Shown here: one piece after another, positions 18,317-25,428 of the stretch
Position numbering within the stretch: the stretch's first letter is position 1
How the letters are laid out: every line of letters starts with the position of its first letter
Assembly: GCA_017462605.1 (NCBI GenBank)
Contig: JAFTQV010000080.1
Span: 1-41,735 of the forward strand
Length of the DNA stretch: 41,735 bases
From: Clostridia bacterium
Lineage (GTDB): Bacteria > Bacillota > Clostridia > Oscillospirales > CAG-272
Direction: 5' to 3'
Made by a program: the position numbers and the translations under genes
Notes under the pieces: generated by a model
What the model saw: the letters and a program-made list of their open reading frames with translations, nothing else
Told to the model about the DNA's origin: nothing
Databases searched by the model: none

Positions 18317-19371
18317 CTGAAAAAATAGACATCGCCTCAATGCTCGAGGAGGAGCTTGCAGACTACCTTGTCTCGATAGGCGAAAAGAAATTCAGAGCAT
18401 CTCAGATATTCTCCTGGCTTTCAAAGGGTACTCCCATAAGCGAGATGACCAATCTTTCGAAGGACTTAAGGGTGAAGCTTGAGGCTTTGACCCTCGATAC
18501 TCTTCCTAAGGTCGAATTGAAGCTGACGAGCAAGATAGACGGCACGGTCAAGTACCTTTTCCGCCTTCATGACGGTGAGTACATAGAGAGCGTATTTATG
18601 CGCTATAAGCATGGCAACACTATCTGCATATCAAGCCAGGTCGGCTGCCGTATGGGCTGTAAATTCTGCGCTTCGACCATAGGCGGTAAGGTAAGAGACC
18701 TTCTCCCGGGTGAAATGCTCGGTCAGGTCATCGCCGCCGAAAAGGATATGGGCGAGAGGATATCCAATATAGTTATGATGGGTATAGGAGAGCCTCTTGA
18801 TAATTACGATAACGTTATTAAGTTTTTAAAGCTCGTAAATGCTGAGGGCGGTCTTAATATAGGATATAGGCATATATCCCTTTCGACGTCGGGAGTAGTG
18901 CCGAATATTCTGAGGCTTGCCGAAGAGGAGCTTCCGATAACTCTTTCGATATCTCTTCACGCCGCAAAGGACGAGGTAAGAGATGCGATAATGCCGATAA
19001 ACAGAAAGTGGAATATATCAGCCCTTCTTTCGGCTTGCCGCGAATACTATCAGAAGACCTCGCGCCGTATATCCTTTGAATATACGCTTATTTCGGGCAA
19101 AAACGACTCGGTAGCCGAGGCTCGCGCTCTCGGTGAATTGCTGAAGAGCTCGTTCAGAGGCTCGGGCGCGCCTCTTCACGTCAACCTGATAAGGGTAAAT
19201 GAGGTCGAGGAGACGGGCTTTAAGGAAGGCAGCGAAAGAGACGTTCAGGCGTTCGCGGATACGCTTTCTGCTATGGGCATCGTGGCGACCGTGAGAAGAA
19301 GGCTCGGCTCTGACGTCAACGCCTCGTGCGGTCAGCTTCGCCGCAAGGAGTCGAAAAAGAGTGAAGAATAA
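18313..19371 (+). CDS. rlmN: Dual-specificity RNA methyltransferase RlmN (radical SAM)
   Basis: 352 aa. The radical-SAM cluster motif CRMGCKFC (CxxxCxxC, about 112-119), GIGEPLDNYDNV and SLHAAKDEVRDAIMPINR are clear. The conserved mechanistic Cys near 338 lies in DVNASCGQLR. It methylates C2 of A2503 in 23S rRNA and A37 of some tRNAs. It overlaps rsmB by 4 bases (ATGA). In most Bacillota a Ser/Thr phosphatase and PASTA kinase follow; here rsgA follows directly after 22 bases. Confidence 0.97.
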   Translation: MTEKIDIASMLEEELADYLVSIGEKKFRASQIFSWLSKGTPISEMTNLSKDLRVKLEALTLDTLPKVELKLTSKIDGTVKYLFRLHDGEYIESVFMRYKHGNTICISSQVGCRMGCKFCASTIGGKVRDLLPGEMLGQVIAAEKDMGERISNIVMMGIGEPLDNYDNVIKFLKLVNAEGGLNIGYRHISLSTSGVVPNILRLAEEELPITLSISLHAAKDEVRDAIMPINRKWNISALLSACREYYQKTSRRISFEYTLISGKNDSVAEARALGELLKSSFRGSGAPLHVNLIRVNEVEETGFKEGSERDVQAFADTLSAMGIVATVRRRLGSDVNASCGQLRRKESKKSEE

Positions 19372-19393
19372 TTCTTTGAATTGAGGAAATGCA

Positions 19394-20347
19394 TTGATTA
19401 GTGAAAAATACGGAAAGGTAATAAAGGGGCTTGGCGGACTTTTCAGCGTCAGAGTCAAAGAGGAGAGCGGAGAGGTAAATATATATAACTGCCGCGCCAA
19501 GGGATCGCTCCACAAGGACGAGGAGAAGCTTCTCGTTGGCGATAACGTTGTGATAACGATAGATACCGAGACTCCCGATTCTATTGTAATATCCGAAATA
19601 TCAGAGCGAAAAAACGCCCTTATAAGACCCCCTATGGCGAATCTCGACTACCTTTTTATAGTATTCGCCGCAAAGCGCCCGAATCCCGTGCTTGAGGTGG
19701 TGGACAAGCTTATAGCCATAGCCATACATAATAATATCACCCCCGTTGCGGTGATAACAAAGCAGGATCTTTCAGGCTCTCTGGCAGAGGAATATGAGGC
19801 GCTTTACCGCTCTGTCGGTATAGATACCTTCGTCACCTCATCCGAGAACGGCGAGGGTGTTTCAGAGCTGAAAAAATATATAAATGAGAGAATAAAGGAC
19901 GGCGTTACCGCCGCTTTTGCGGGCGCATCGGGAGTTGGTAAATCAACCCTTATGAATGCGCTTTTCCGGGGGCTTCAGCTCTCAACGAATGAGATATCGA
20001 AGAGGATCGAGCGAGGCAGGCACACAACGCGCCACGTTGAGATATTCGACGTAAGAGGCAATGAGGGAGGCGAGGGTCATCTTGCCGATACTCCCGGATT
20101 TTCTCTCGTTGACTTCGCGAGATTTGACTTTTTTGAGCTTGACGATCTCATATCGACCTTTCCCGACATTACCCCCTATGCGAAAGGCTGCGCTTATTCG
20201 GACTGCTCGCACGTTGGCGAAGGGGCGGAGGAATGCGCTGTTGCGCGCGCCGCAAAAGAAGGTAAGATCAGAGAGTCAAGGCTTCAGTCCTATCGCAGTA
20301 TATATATAATATTAAAGGAAAAGAAAAAAATTTCAAAAAAGACTTGA
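19394..20347 (+). CDS. rsgA: Ribosome small-subunit GTPase RsgA
   Basis: 317 aa. The start is TTG at 19394: the nearby ATG at 19389 reads straight into TGA, and GAGG (19383-19386) is well placed for the TTG. N-terminal OB domain (about 1-70). Circularly permuted GTPase: TKQD (G4) precedes GASGVGKST (G1, about 177) and ADTPGFS (G3, about 231). The C-terminal zinc finger is CAYSDCSHVGEGAEEC (about 266-281). RsgA checks late 30S maturation. The final codons carry the -35 box of the rplJL promoter, and no terminator lies between. Confidence 0.96.
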   Translation: MISEKYGKVIKGLGGLFSVRVKEESGEVNIYNCRAKGSLHKDEEKLLVGDNVVITIDTETPDSIVISEISERKNALIRPPMANLDYLFIVFAAKRPNPVLEVVDKLIAIAIHNNITPVAVITKQDLSGSLAEEYEALYRSVGIDTFVTSSENGEGVSELKKYINERIKDGVTAAFAGASGVGKSTLMNALFRGLQLSTNEISKRIERGRHTTRHVEIFDVRGNEGGEGHLADTPGFSLVDFARFDFFELDDLISTFPDITPYAKGCAYSDCSHVGEGAEECAVARAAKEGKIRESRLQSYRSIYIILKEKKKISKKT

Positions 20348-20372
20348 CAAAGTAAATTTAATGTAGTATAAT
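20344..20372 (+). promoter_or_regulatory. Sigma-A promoter of rplJL
   Basis: TTGACA (20344-20349), 17-base spacer, TATAAT (20367-20372): a perfect consensus. The TGA stop of rsgA (20345-20347) lies within the -35 box. The predicted start is near 20379. Confidence 0.9.
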
Positions 20373-20379
20373 ACCATAG

Positions 20380-20508
20380 GTATCCTAAGACAGCAGGTTC
20401 CGGTAAAAGCGAAAGCTTTCCTGCCGAGGTGAGCGAACTTAATATTTATATATTTTTGTTTGTCCTTTCTCGGCTTATGCTATGCGCTATTGTCGGAAGG
20501 GATTTTTT
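20380..20508 (+). ncRNA. Ribosomal protein L10 leader (autoregulatory mRNA structure)
   Basis: The sequence TCCTAAGACAGCAGG ... CCTGCCGAGGTG fits the L10 leader family. GCAGG (20393-20397) pairs with CCTGC (20420-20424), enclosing AAAGC-GAAA-GCTTT (20406-20419), a GAAA tetraloop hairpin. The L10-L12 complex binds this structure to limit its own synthesis. A terminator-like hairpin follows before the rplJ ribosome site. The exact ends of the RNA are inferred. Confidence 0.88.
20463..20508 (+). terminator. Attenuator upstream of rplJ
   Basis: TCCTTTCTCGGC (20463-20474) pairs imperfectly with GTCGGAAGGGA (20492-20502), with G-U pairs and one bulged T, followed by six T residues (20503-20508). 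Lying between leader and coding region, it probably ends transcription early when L10 is in excess. Confidence 0.65.
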
Positions 20509-20535
20509 GTTTTTAATTTTTATGGAGGTAGAATA

Positions 20536-21057
20536 ATGCCAAGCAATAAGATTCTTGAAGAAAAGAAATTAGTTGTAGAATCACTTGCCGCAAAGCTTAA
20601 GACTGCAGCATCCGGCGTTCTCGTTAAGTACGAGGGCATCAAGGTTGCTGAGGACACCGAGCTTCGTAATGCTCTCCGTAAGGCAGGCGTTGAGTACACC
20701 GTTATGAAGAATACTCTTACCGGTAAGGCTTGCGACCTCGCAGGTTACGGCGATATGAAGCAGTACCTCAGCGGTATGACCGCTATCGCAGTCAGCCAGG
20801 ACGATCCTATCGCTCCTGCAAAGATCATGAAGGAATATGCAGACAAGATCGACTGCTTCGAAATCAAAGCAGGTTTCGTTGACGGTGGCGTTCTTGATCA
20901 GGCAGGCGTTGAAGCACTTGCAGTAACTCCCTCTAAGGAAGTTCTCATTGCTAAGATGATGGGCAGCCTTATGTCCTCTCTTTACGGCTTTGCATACGTT
21001 CTTCAGGCAAAGATCGACAAGGAAAACGGCGAAAGCGCCGAGCCCGCAGAAGCTTAA
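20536..21057 (+). CDS. rplJ: 50S ribosomal protein L10 (uL10)
   Basis: 173 aa. The ATG at 20536 has GGAGG (20524-20528) in place and gives the normal N-terminus. The open frame extends upstream to 20482, but that would start inside the attenuator. The N-terminal rRNA-binding domain includes VKYEGIKVAEDTELRNALRKAG and VMKNTLTGKA. The C-terminal helix (ALVTPSKEVLIAKMMGSL-like region and beyond) is where L12 dimers attach. It forms the base of the ribosomal stalk and regulates its own mRNA through the leader. Confidence 0.97.
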   Translation: MPSNKILEEKKLVVESLAAKLKTAASGVLVKYEGIKVAEDTELRNALRKAGVEYTVMKNTLTGKACDLAGYGDMKQYLSGMTAIAVSQDDPIAPAKIMKEYADKIDCFEIKAGFVDGGVLDQAGVEALAVTPSKEVLIAKMMGSLMSSLYGFAYVLQAKIDKENGESAEPAEA

Positions 21058-21117
21058 TCTCTGCATAGCTTATTAATATTTGAATAAAATTTGTTTAATT
21101 AATTGGAGGAATCTAAA

Positions 21118-21492
21118 ATGAACGAAAAGACTACCCAGATCCTTGACATTGTTAAGGGACTTACTATTCTTGAACTCGCTGACCTCGTTAAGGCTCTTGA
21201 AGAGGAATTCGGCGTATCCGCAGCTCCCGTAGCAGCAGCTCCCGTAGCTGGCGCTGCAGCAGCAGCTCCCGTTGAGGAGAAGACCGAGTTTGACGTTGTA
21301 CTTAAGGCTGCAGGCGCATCCAAGCTCAACGTTATCAAGGTTGTTCGTGAGATCACCGGCCTTGGACTTAAGGATGCTAAGGACCTCGTTGAGGCAGCTC
21401 CTAAGACCATCAAGGAAGCAGTATCTAAGGAAGATGCTGACAAGATCGCTGAGCAGCTCAAGGCTGCAGGCGCAGAGGTTGAAGTTAAGTAA
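21118..21492 (+). CDS. rplL: 50S ribosomal protein L7/L12 (bL12)
   Basis: 124 aa. The ATG at 21118 follows TTGGAGGAATC; an earlier in-frame start at 21103 is inside the ribosome site. N-terminal dimerisation helices (about 1-33), an Ala/Pro/Val hinge (about 34-55), and a C-terminal factor-binding domain with [24 protein letters not shown]. It recruits elongation factors to the stalk. A strong terminator follows at once, so rpoB is not downstream in the same transcript as it is in many bacteria. Confidence 0.98.
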   Translation: MNEKTTQILDIVKGLTILELADLVKALEEEFGVSAAPVAAAPVAGAAAAAPVEEKTEFDVVLKAAGASKLNVIKVVREITGLGLKDAKDLVEAAPKTIKEAVSKEDADKIAEQLKAAGAEVEVK

Positions 21493-21514
21493 TTTAATTC
21501 TATCTTCAAAAAAT

Positions 21515-21558
21515 AAGACGCGGAGTGTGGACCTGCAATTCACTCCGCGTCTTTTTTT
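21515..21558 (+). terminator. Rho-independent terminator of rplJL
   Basis: A perfect 13-base stem AAGACGCGGAGTG (21515-21527) / CACTCCGCGTCTT (21541-21553), then a T run to about 21559. It is a very strong terminator. Confidence 0.95.
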
Positions 21559-21559
21559 T

Positions 21560-21659
21560 GCGGGGATATCTTGCCCATAAGCGGCGTTTTCCCTGCTGGA
21601 CGTAGGTATCTACGTCTGTCGCAGTGAAGAACCCCTCTTCTGAACAAGATCTCCCTCGC
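21560..21659. repeat. Foldback (palindromic) repeat element
   Basis: The outer arms GCGGGGATATCTTG (21560-21573) and CAAGATCTCCCTCGC (21645-21659) form an imperfect inverted repeat. Inside, CTGC/GCAG and the perfect GACGTAG-gtat-CTACGTC stem (about 21599-21616) continue the foldback. It sits between the rplL terminator and the DUF3990 cassette and codes for nothing credible. Likely a small non-autonomous repeat or a structured RNA. Confidence 0.5.
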
Positions 21660-21690
21660 AAAACACCTAGCAAAAAATACATAGAATTCG

Positions 21691-21719
21691 TTGACTTTCT
21701 ACATTTTGTAGGTTATAAT
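21691..21719 (+). promoter_or_regulatory. Promoter with internal palindromic operator, DUF3990 cassette
   Basis: TTGACT (21691-21696), 17-base spacer, TATAAT (21714-21719). The spacer contains the perfect inverted repeat CTACA-ttt-TGTAG (21699-21711). A palindrome exactly between the -35 and -10 boxes is the classic position for a repressor, as in autoregulated toxin-antitoxin operons. The repressor itself is not identified. Confidence 0.75.
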
Positions 21720-21789
21720 AATTATAGAGTGCAAACAGTACCTAAAATGATTATTATTAAAATCATATCAAGAATCCGGAGATCATGTA

Positions 21790-22269
21790 ATGAAATTATA
21801 TCACGGAAGTAATATGAAAGTAGAAACTCCAAAGCTAATTATTCAAAATAGATTTCTTGACTTTGGATACGGTTTTTATACTACAACAAATAATTCGCAA
21901 GCAGAAAGCTTTGCCAAAAAGGTCGCAGCGCGAAGAGGCGGCATTCCCACAGTTAACGTGTATGAAATAGAGGATAGCATTGTAAGCGGTTTATTGAAAA
22001 TCAAAAGATTTGATTATCCCGATGAGGAGTGGCTTGACTTTGTTTGCGCACATCGAAACGGTACTTATGAGGGCGAGCAATACGATCTGATAATCGGCGC
22101 AGTTGCTAATGATGATGTTTACAGAACGCTTCAGGTCTATCAAGCGGGACTTTTGCCAAAAGAACAGGCTTTGGAAGCATTAAAAATCAAGAAGCTGTTT
22201 AACCAATATGTGTTTGCGACAGAAGAAGCTATCGAACTTCTAAAATTCATAAATGCAAAAGAGGTTTGA
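21790..22269 (+). CDS. DUF3990 protein, ADP-ribosyltransferase-like
   Basis: 159 aa. The family pattern is clear: MKLYHGSN at the N-terminus (Tyr-His-Gly, the NAD-binding strand of ART folds), [21 protein letters not shown] (about 29-48; Phe-Tyr-x-Thr), [11 protein letters not shown] (about 98-108) and [17 protein letters not shown] at the C-terminus. DUF3990 is related to ADP-ribosyltransferases, so the protein may modify a cellular target as a toxin; this is inference. ATG at 21790 has GGAG (21778-21781) upstream. It is the first gene of a three-gene cassette with its own promoter/operator; its stop precedes the next ATG by 2 bases. Soluble, no signal peptide. Confidence 0.85.
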   Translation: MKLYHGSNMKVETPKLIIQNRFLDFGYGFYTTTNNSQAESFAKKVAARRGGIPTVNVYEIEDSIVSGLLKIKRFDYPDEEWLDFVCAHRNGTYEGEQYDLIIGAVANDDVYRTLQVYQAGLLPKEQALEALKIKKLFNQYVFATEEAIELLKFINAKEV

Positions 22270-22271
22270 AT

Positions 22272-22508
22272 ATGGATGAAAAATTTAATACGATTTTAAG
22301 CATAGCATTAATACCGCAAACCGTTGATTTGATTGCAAAAAATCATGGACTTGATGATATATCCGCATTAAATGAGTTTTATAGATCCGGCGTCTATGAT
22401 CTGCTGTCAAAGGAAGAGACCAAGATGTGGCATTACAGTCCTATGACGATTTATATGATGTGGAAGCATGAAAAAGAGACGGGTGAGGTCATTTTCCCGG
22501 AGGGATGA
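22272..22508 (+). CDS. Small protein of the DUF3990 cassette (78 aa, possible antitoxin)
   Basis: ATG at 22272 is preferred to the TTG at 22266 because GAGG (22261-22264) is spaced for it. The protein is short, soluble and mostly helical, with TVDLIAKNHGLDDISALNEFYRSGVYDLL and a WHYSPMTIYMMWKHEKETG C-terminal part. I do not recognise a named domain; it resembles small proteins found beside DUF3990 and DUF3791 genes. It is tightly packed between those two genes, and is inferred to be an antitoxin, a chaperone for one, or the operator-binding regulator. Confidence 0.8.
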   Translation: MDEKFNTILSIALIPQTVDLIAKNHGLDDISALNEFYRSGVYDLLSKEETKMWHYSPMTIYMMWKHEKETGEVIFPEG

Positions 22509-22511
22509 GAT

Positions 22512-22718
22512 ATGAGTAAAGAATTGCCTTTTATGATACTTTGCGTAGAAGAATACAAAAATCAAAAAGGAATGAGTGGCAAAGAGGTTATAGAATTATT
22601 TAATCGCTATTCTGTATGTGAGTATATCGTGTCGTTTTACGATTTTTTGCATACGACGGGAATGAAGTATATTATCGATGATATTGACTCATATATAAAA
22701 TCGCAGCAAGCAGTATGA
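22512..22718 (+). CDS. DUF3791 protein (68 aa, possible antitoxin)
   Basis: 68 aa. It has the DUF3791 pattern: a short strand/helix ending CVEEY, then KGMSGKEVIELFNRYSVCEYI, then YDFLHTTGMKYIIDDIDSYI. DUF3791 genes frequently accompany DUF3990 genes in Clostridia; function is not established, and antitoxin or immunity is the usual inference. The ATG at 22512 follows GGAGGGATGAG and is 3 bases after the previous stop. A strong bidirectional terminator follows at 22770-22809. Confidence 0.85.
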   Translation: MSKELPFMILCVEEYKNQKGMSGKEVIELFNRYSVCEYIVSFYDFLHTTGMKYIIDDIDSYIKSQQAV

Positions 22719-22769
22719 TGGGTGATGTTTTTGAGAGCGTTACGCTAACTCGTTCGACATTATATTATA

Positions 22770-22809
22770 AAAACGATGCCTCGATAAAAATTTACGAGAG
22801 CATCGTTTT
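22770..22809. terminator. Bidirectional terminator between convergent genes
   Basis: AAAACGATGC (22770-22779) pairs with GCATCGTTTT (22800-22809), extended by CTCG/CGAG with one bulged A. Both strands end the stem in T residues, so it can serve the DUF3791 gene and the minus-strand LRR gene. Confidence 0.85.
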
Positions 22810-22817
22810 CCATTTTT

Positions 22818-23837
22818 CTAATCAGCTTGTTCGCCGTTTGCTTTTTCTGTGTAAATCACGCCGTCGGTGCAGACTATTTTTAACTGTGTGCCGTTGGTTT
22901 GATTGTCATAATTAATTTTTAGCCAGTCAGGGCATTTCTCTATCGCCTTCCACTCCTCTACGGTGCCGTAGTAATAGATCACCTCAAGCGAAGAGCATCC
23001 GATAAAAGGATGGCTGCCTATGTACTGCATGGATTTCGTTATATGTATCTCCTTCAAGGATTCGCAGCCACAGAAGTATGCGGTCGGCAGGGTAGTGATG
23101 CCTTGACCGAGGGATGCGGTCTTCAGTGATTTACATTCGAAGAGACTATTTATAAGCGCGGTCACTCCGTCGTGCACCTCAAAGCTTTCGATTGCGGTGT
23201 GATCGAAGGGAGAGTTCAGCTCCGTTTGGCAAAGCGGTATATTACAGCGGCACAGATTCGTGCACTTATAGAACGCATTATAGCCGATTTTCGTTGTATC
23301 GGGAACTGTTACCGTTTCAATAGAGGTGCAGTTTGCAAATGTCCAAGGTGTGATCTCCTTGACACCATCGGGGATAACGACATCGCGCAGAAGCTCGCCG
23401 TTAAGATAGAGGTTATTGGGCTCAAGGCAGGACTGATGCCCCTCGATATTTCTGTCTATCTCGCACCACGCCTTAAGGTCGGTGATGTGAACCTCTTCGA
23501 TCGAGCTGCAGTTTAAAAATGCGTACGGGCTTATTCTTGTTAAGGTGCTCGGAATAACGAGCTTTTTTAGCGCCGTACACTCATTGAAGGCGTAGCGCCC
23601 AATGGAAGTAACGCCCGGCATAAGAGTAACGCTTCTTATGCTTTTGCACTTGTCAAAGCATTGCATCGGGATGCTTTTTACCGTACCGGGGATAGTAATT
23701 TCCGTGATCTTTCTTCCGCCGAAATAGGCATACTCCGAAATAGAGGTTACGGTGCTTGGGATGGTGACCTTACCGCCGGGACCTCGATATGACATAAGCT
23801 TGCCGCCCTTGATTTCAAAATGACTGATATTGCTCAT
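22818..23837 (-). CDS. BspA-like leucine-rich repeat protein, cytoplasmic (339 aa)
   Basis: Repeats of the LRR_5/BspA type (VTIPSTVTSISEYAF-like: strand, turn, hydrophobic strand, 'F..C.S/L') run from about residue 20 to 300, roughly twelve units. There is no signal peptide or membrane segment, and the protein starts directly as MSNISHFEIKGGKLMSY, so it is predicted cytoplasmic. The last 40 residues (QLKIVCTDGVIYTEK) form a short cap. GGAG precedes the ATG. It lies downstream of cysK and DUF4416 on the same strand with a 50-base gap and no visible terminator, so it may be co-transcribed. BspA-type LRRs usually act in binding; the partner here is unknown. Confidence 0.85.
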   Translation of the reverse strand: MSNISHFEIKGGKLMSYRGPGGKVTIPSTVTSISEYAYFGGRKITEITIPGTVKSIPMQCFDKCKSIRSVTLMPGVTSIGRYAFNECTALKKLVIPSTLTRISPYAFLNCSSIEEVHITDLKAWCEIDRNIEGHQSCLEPNNLYLNGELLRDVVIPDGVKEITPWTFANCTSIETVTVPDTTKIGYNAFYKCTNLCRCNIPLCQTELNSPFDHTAIESFEVHDGVTALINSLFECKSLKTASLGQGITTLPTAYFCGCESLKEIHITKSMQYIGSHPFIGCSSLEVIYYYGTVEEWKAIEKCPDWLKINYDNQTNGTQLKIVCTDGVIYTEKANGEQAD

Positions 23838-23887
23838 AAGCCGATACTCCTTTTATACGTTTTATGATGAAATAAACCTGATAAATT

Positions 23888-24430
23888 TTATATAATGCCA
23901 AGCTCCGCTCTTTGAGCGAGGTATTTTTTTCTTACCTTAGTTAAGAATTTCTGCACTTTTTCGGACTGATAATCGCGATACGTCCAAGGGAGCTTGCGCC
24001 AGTCTCCTCTTGCGTAAAATAGAGTAAGCTCCGAGTAGATGCCGTCCTTCAGCGGAATGCGGAAGCCCGTCTTTTTGGTTGTGGCAAGAAGGAGTCTTCC
24101 GTGGCTCATAAATCCGGGGTCGATATTGACCTTTCTGCCTGCTTCGTCTGAAAAATCAAGCTCTACGGAGTTGGTATATATCTTTATATCCGCTTGAAGC
24201 GAGGGATCGACGAGCTTCTCAAAGCTGACTATCCTTCGAAGCCCCTCGCCGCCAAGCTCGGAGTCGTAATAGCTTGAATATTCCTTCGAAAAAGAGAATT
24301 CCTCAAGCTCAAAATCAATAGGTCCGAAGCGCTCGGTCATAATGCCGAGTGCTTTTCTGTATATTTCATCGCTCGGGTAGATAAAGCCCATAATAAGCTT
24401 TTCTCCCTCAAATGCCTCTGTCATTCCCAT
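23888..24430 (-). CDS. DUF4416 family protein
   Basis: 180 aa. The start ATG at 24430 is chosen because GAGGA is 6-8 bases upstream; an in-frame TTG at 24448 would overlap cysK. The family pattern is present: LIMGFIYPSDEIYRKAL near the start, FGPIDFELEEFSF, YYDSELGGEGLRRIVSFEKL, RKVNIDPGFMSHGRLLLAT, and GIYSELTLFYARGDWRKLPWTYRDYQ. The function of DUF4416 is unknown. It follows cysK by 10 bases, an operon arrangement. Cytoplasmic, no signal peptide. Confidence 0.85.
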   Translation of the reverse strand: MGMTEAFEGEKLIMGFIYPSDEIYRKALGIMTERFGPIDFELEEFSFSKEYSSYYDSELGGEGLRRIVSFEKLVDPSLQADIKIYTNSVELDFSDEAGRKVNIDPGFMSHGRLLLATTKKTGFRIPLKDGIYSELTLFYARGDWRKLPWTYRDYQSEKVQKFLTKVRKKYLAQRAELGII

Positions 24431-24440
24431 AGTATTGTCC

Positions 24441-25367
24441 TCAGTCAAAAATGTCGCAAGAAAGATATCTGTCTATTCCGTCGGGGAGAAGAACTGCGAT
24501 CCTCTTGCCGCGGTTTTCGGGAAGAGAAGCGAGCTTTATCGCCGAGGAAAGCGCAGCGCCAGACGAAATGCCAACGGCAATTCCCATATTGGCGGAAAGC
24601 ACCCTTACAGCGCCGTATGCTTCATCTGTCGTAGCTGTCACAACACCGTCGTAAATATCGGTATTAAGCACCGGAGGAATAAAGTTTGCCCCGATGCCCT
24701 GGATCTTGTGAGGTGCGGCATTACCGCCCGAAAGAAGGGGTGAATCGGCAGGCTCTACCGCTATGATCTTTATATCCTTGATCTTCGATTTCAGATATTC
24801 GCCAACACCAGAAAGAGTACCCCCTGTGCCGACTCCTGCTACAAAAATGTCAACATTACCTTCCATATCCTCGTAAATTTCAGGTCCCGTTGTCTTAATA
24901 TGCGCAGCCTTGTTATCGGGATTATCAAACTGCGAGGGAATGAATGCCGAGGCGAATGATCCTTTAAGCTCGAGAGCTTTTTTTATAGCTCCTGCCATTC
25001 CTTCCTTGCCGGGGGTGTATACCACCTCGCCGCCGTAAGCCTTGATAAGAGCCGCACGCTCGCGCGACATTGAGTCGGGCATAACGATGATAGAGCGAAG
25101 CCCCCATGATGAGGCGATAGCGGCAAGTCCTATGCCCGTATTGCCCGAGGTCGGCTCTATTATGACGGTGCCGTCATTTATCTCGCCGCGCTCCATTGCC
25201 GCCCTCAGCATTTCGTACGCCGCCCTGTCCTTGACGCTGCCCGTCGGGTTAAGGTACTCGAGCTTTGCGTAGATCTCTGCCCCAAGCCCGAGCTTATCCT
25301 CGATAGGCTTAAGGCGTATTATGGGAGTTCTTCCTATAAGCTCCGATATGCTATTGTAAATTTTCAT
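24441..25367 (-). CDS. cysK: Cysteine synthase (O-acetylserine sulfhydrylase)
   Basis: 308 aa. Pyridoxal-phosphate enzyme making cysteine from O-acetylserine and sulfide. The Schiff-base Lys is Lys46 in PTGSVKDRAA, the phosphate-binding and substrate loop is PTSGNTGIGLA (about 71-80), the PLP-phosphate loop is GTGGTLSGVG (about 175-184), and GIGANFIP and SSGAALSSA follow. The length fits CysK. Transcription may read through from upstream past a terminator at 25391-25420; the promoter is not obvious and no S-box or T-box was recognised. Cysteine supply is an appealing link to the Cys-rich surface proteins but is unproven. Confidence 0.95.
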   Translation of the reverse strand: MKIYNSISELIGRTPIIRLKPIEDKLGLGAEIYAKLEYLNPTGSVKDRAAYEMLRAAMERGEINDGTVIIEPTSGNTGIGLAAIASSWGLRSIIVMPDSMSRERAALIKAYGGEVVYTPGKEGMAGAIKKALELKGSFASAFIPSQFDNPDNKAAHIKTTGPEIYEDMEGNVDIFVAGVGTGGTLSGVGEYLKSKIKDIKIIAVEPADSPLLSGGNAAPHKIQGIGANFIPPVLNTDIYDGVVTATTDEAYGAVRVLSANMGIAVGISSGAALSSAIKLASLPENRGKRIAVLLPDGIDRYLSCDIFD

Positions 25368-25390
25368 AATTATCTTTTCCTTATATAGAA

Positions 25391-25420
25391 GGGCTGCCGC
25401 AAATATATCTGCAGCAGCCC
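25391..25420 (-). terminator. Terminator downstream of the zinc-ribbon/propeller gene
   Basis: GGGCTGCCGCA (25391-25401) pairs with TGCAGCAGCCC (25410-25420), with one mismatch. On the minus strand a T-rich tail (TTCTATAT) follows the stem. It separates the 25429-28062 gene from cysK. Confidence 0.7.
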
Positions 25421-25428
25421 AAAAGATT

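Noticed and set aside
24431..24448. TTG start six codons upstream for DUF4416
   Set aside because: It would overlap the end of cysK and the GAGGA site fits the ATG at 24430.
25368..25428. S-box or T-box riboswitch before cysK
   Set aside because: The 60-base spacer holds only a terminator hairpin; no riboswitch core was seen.
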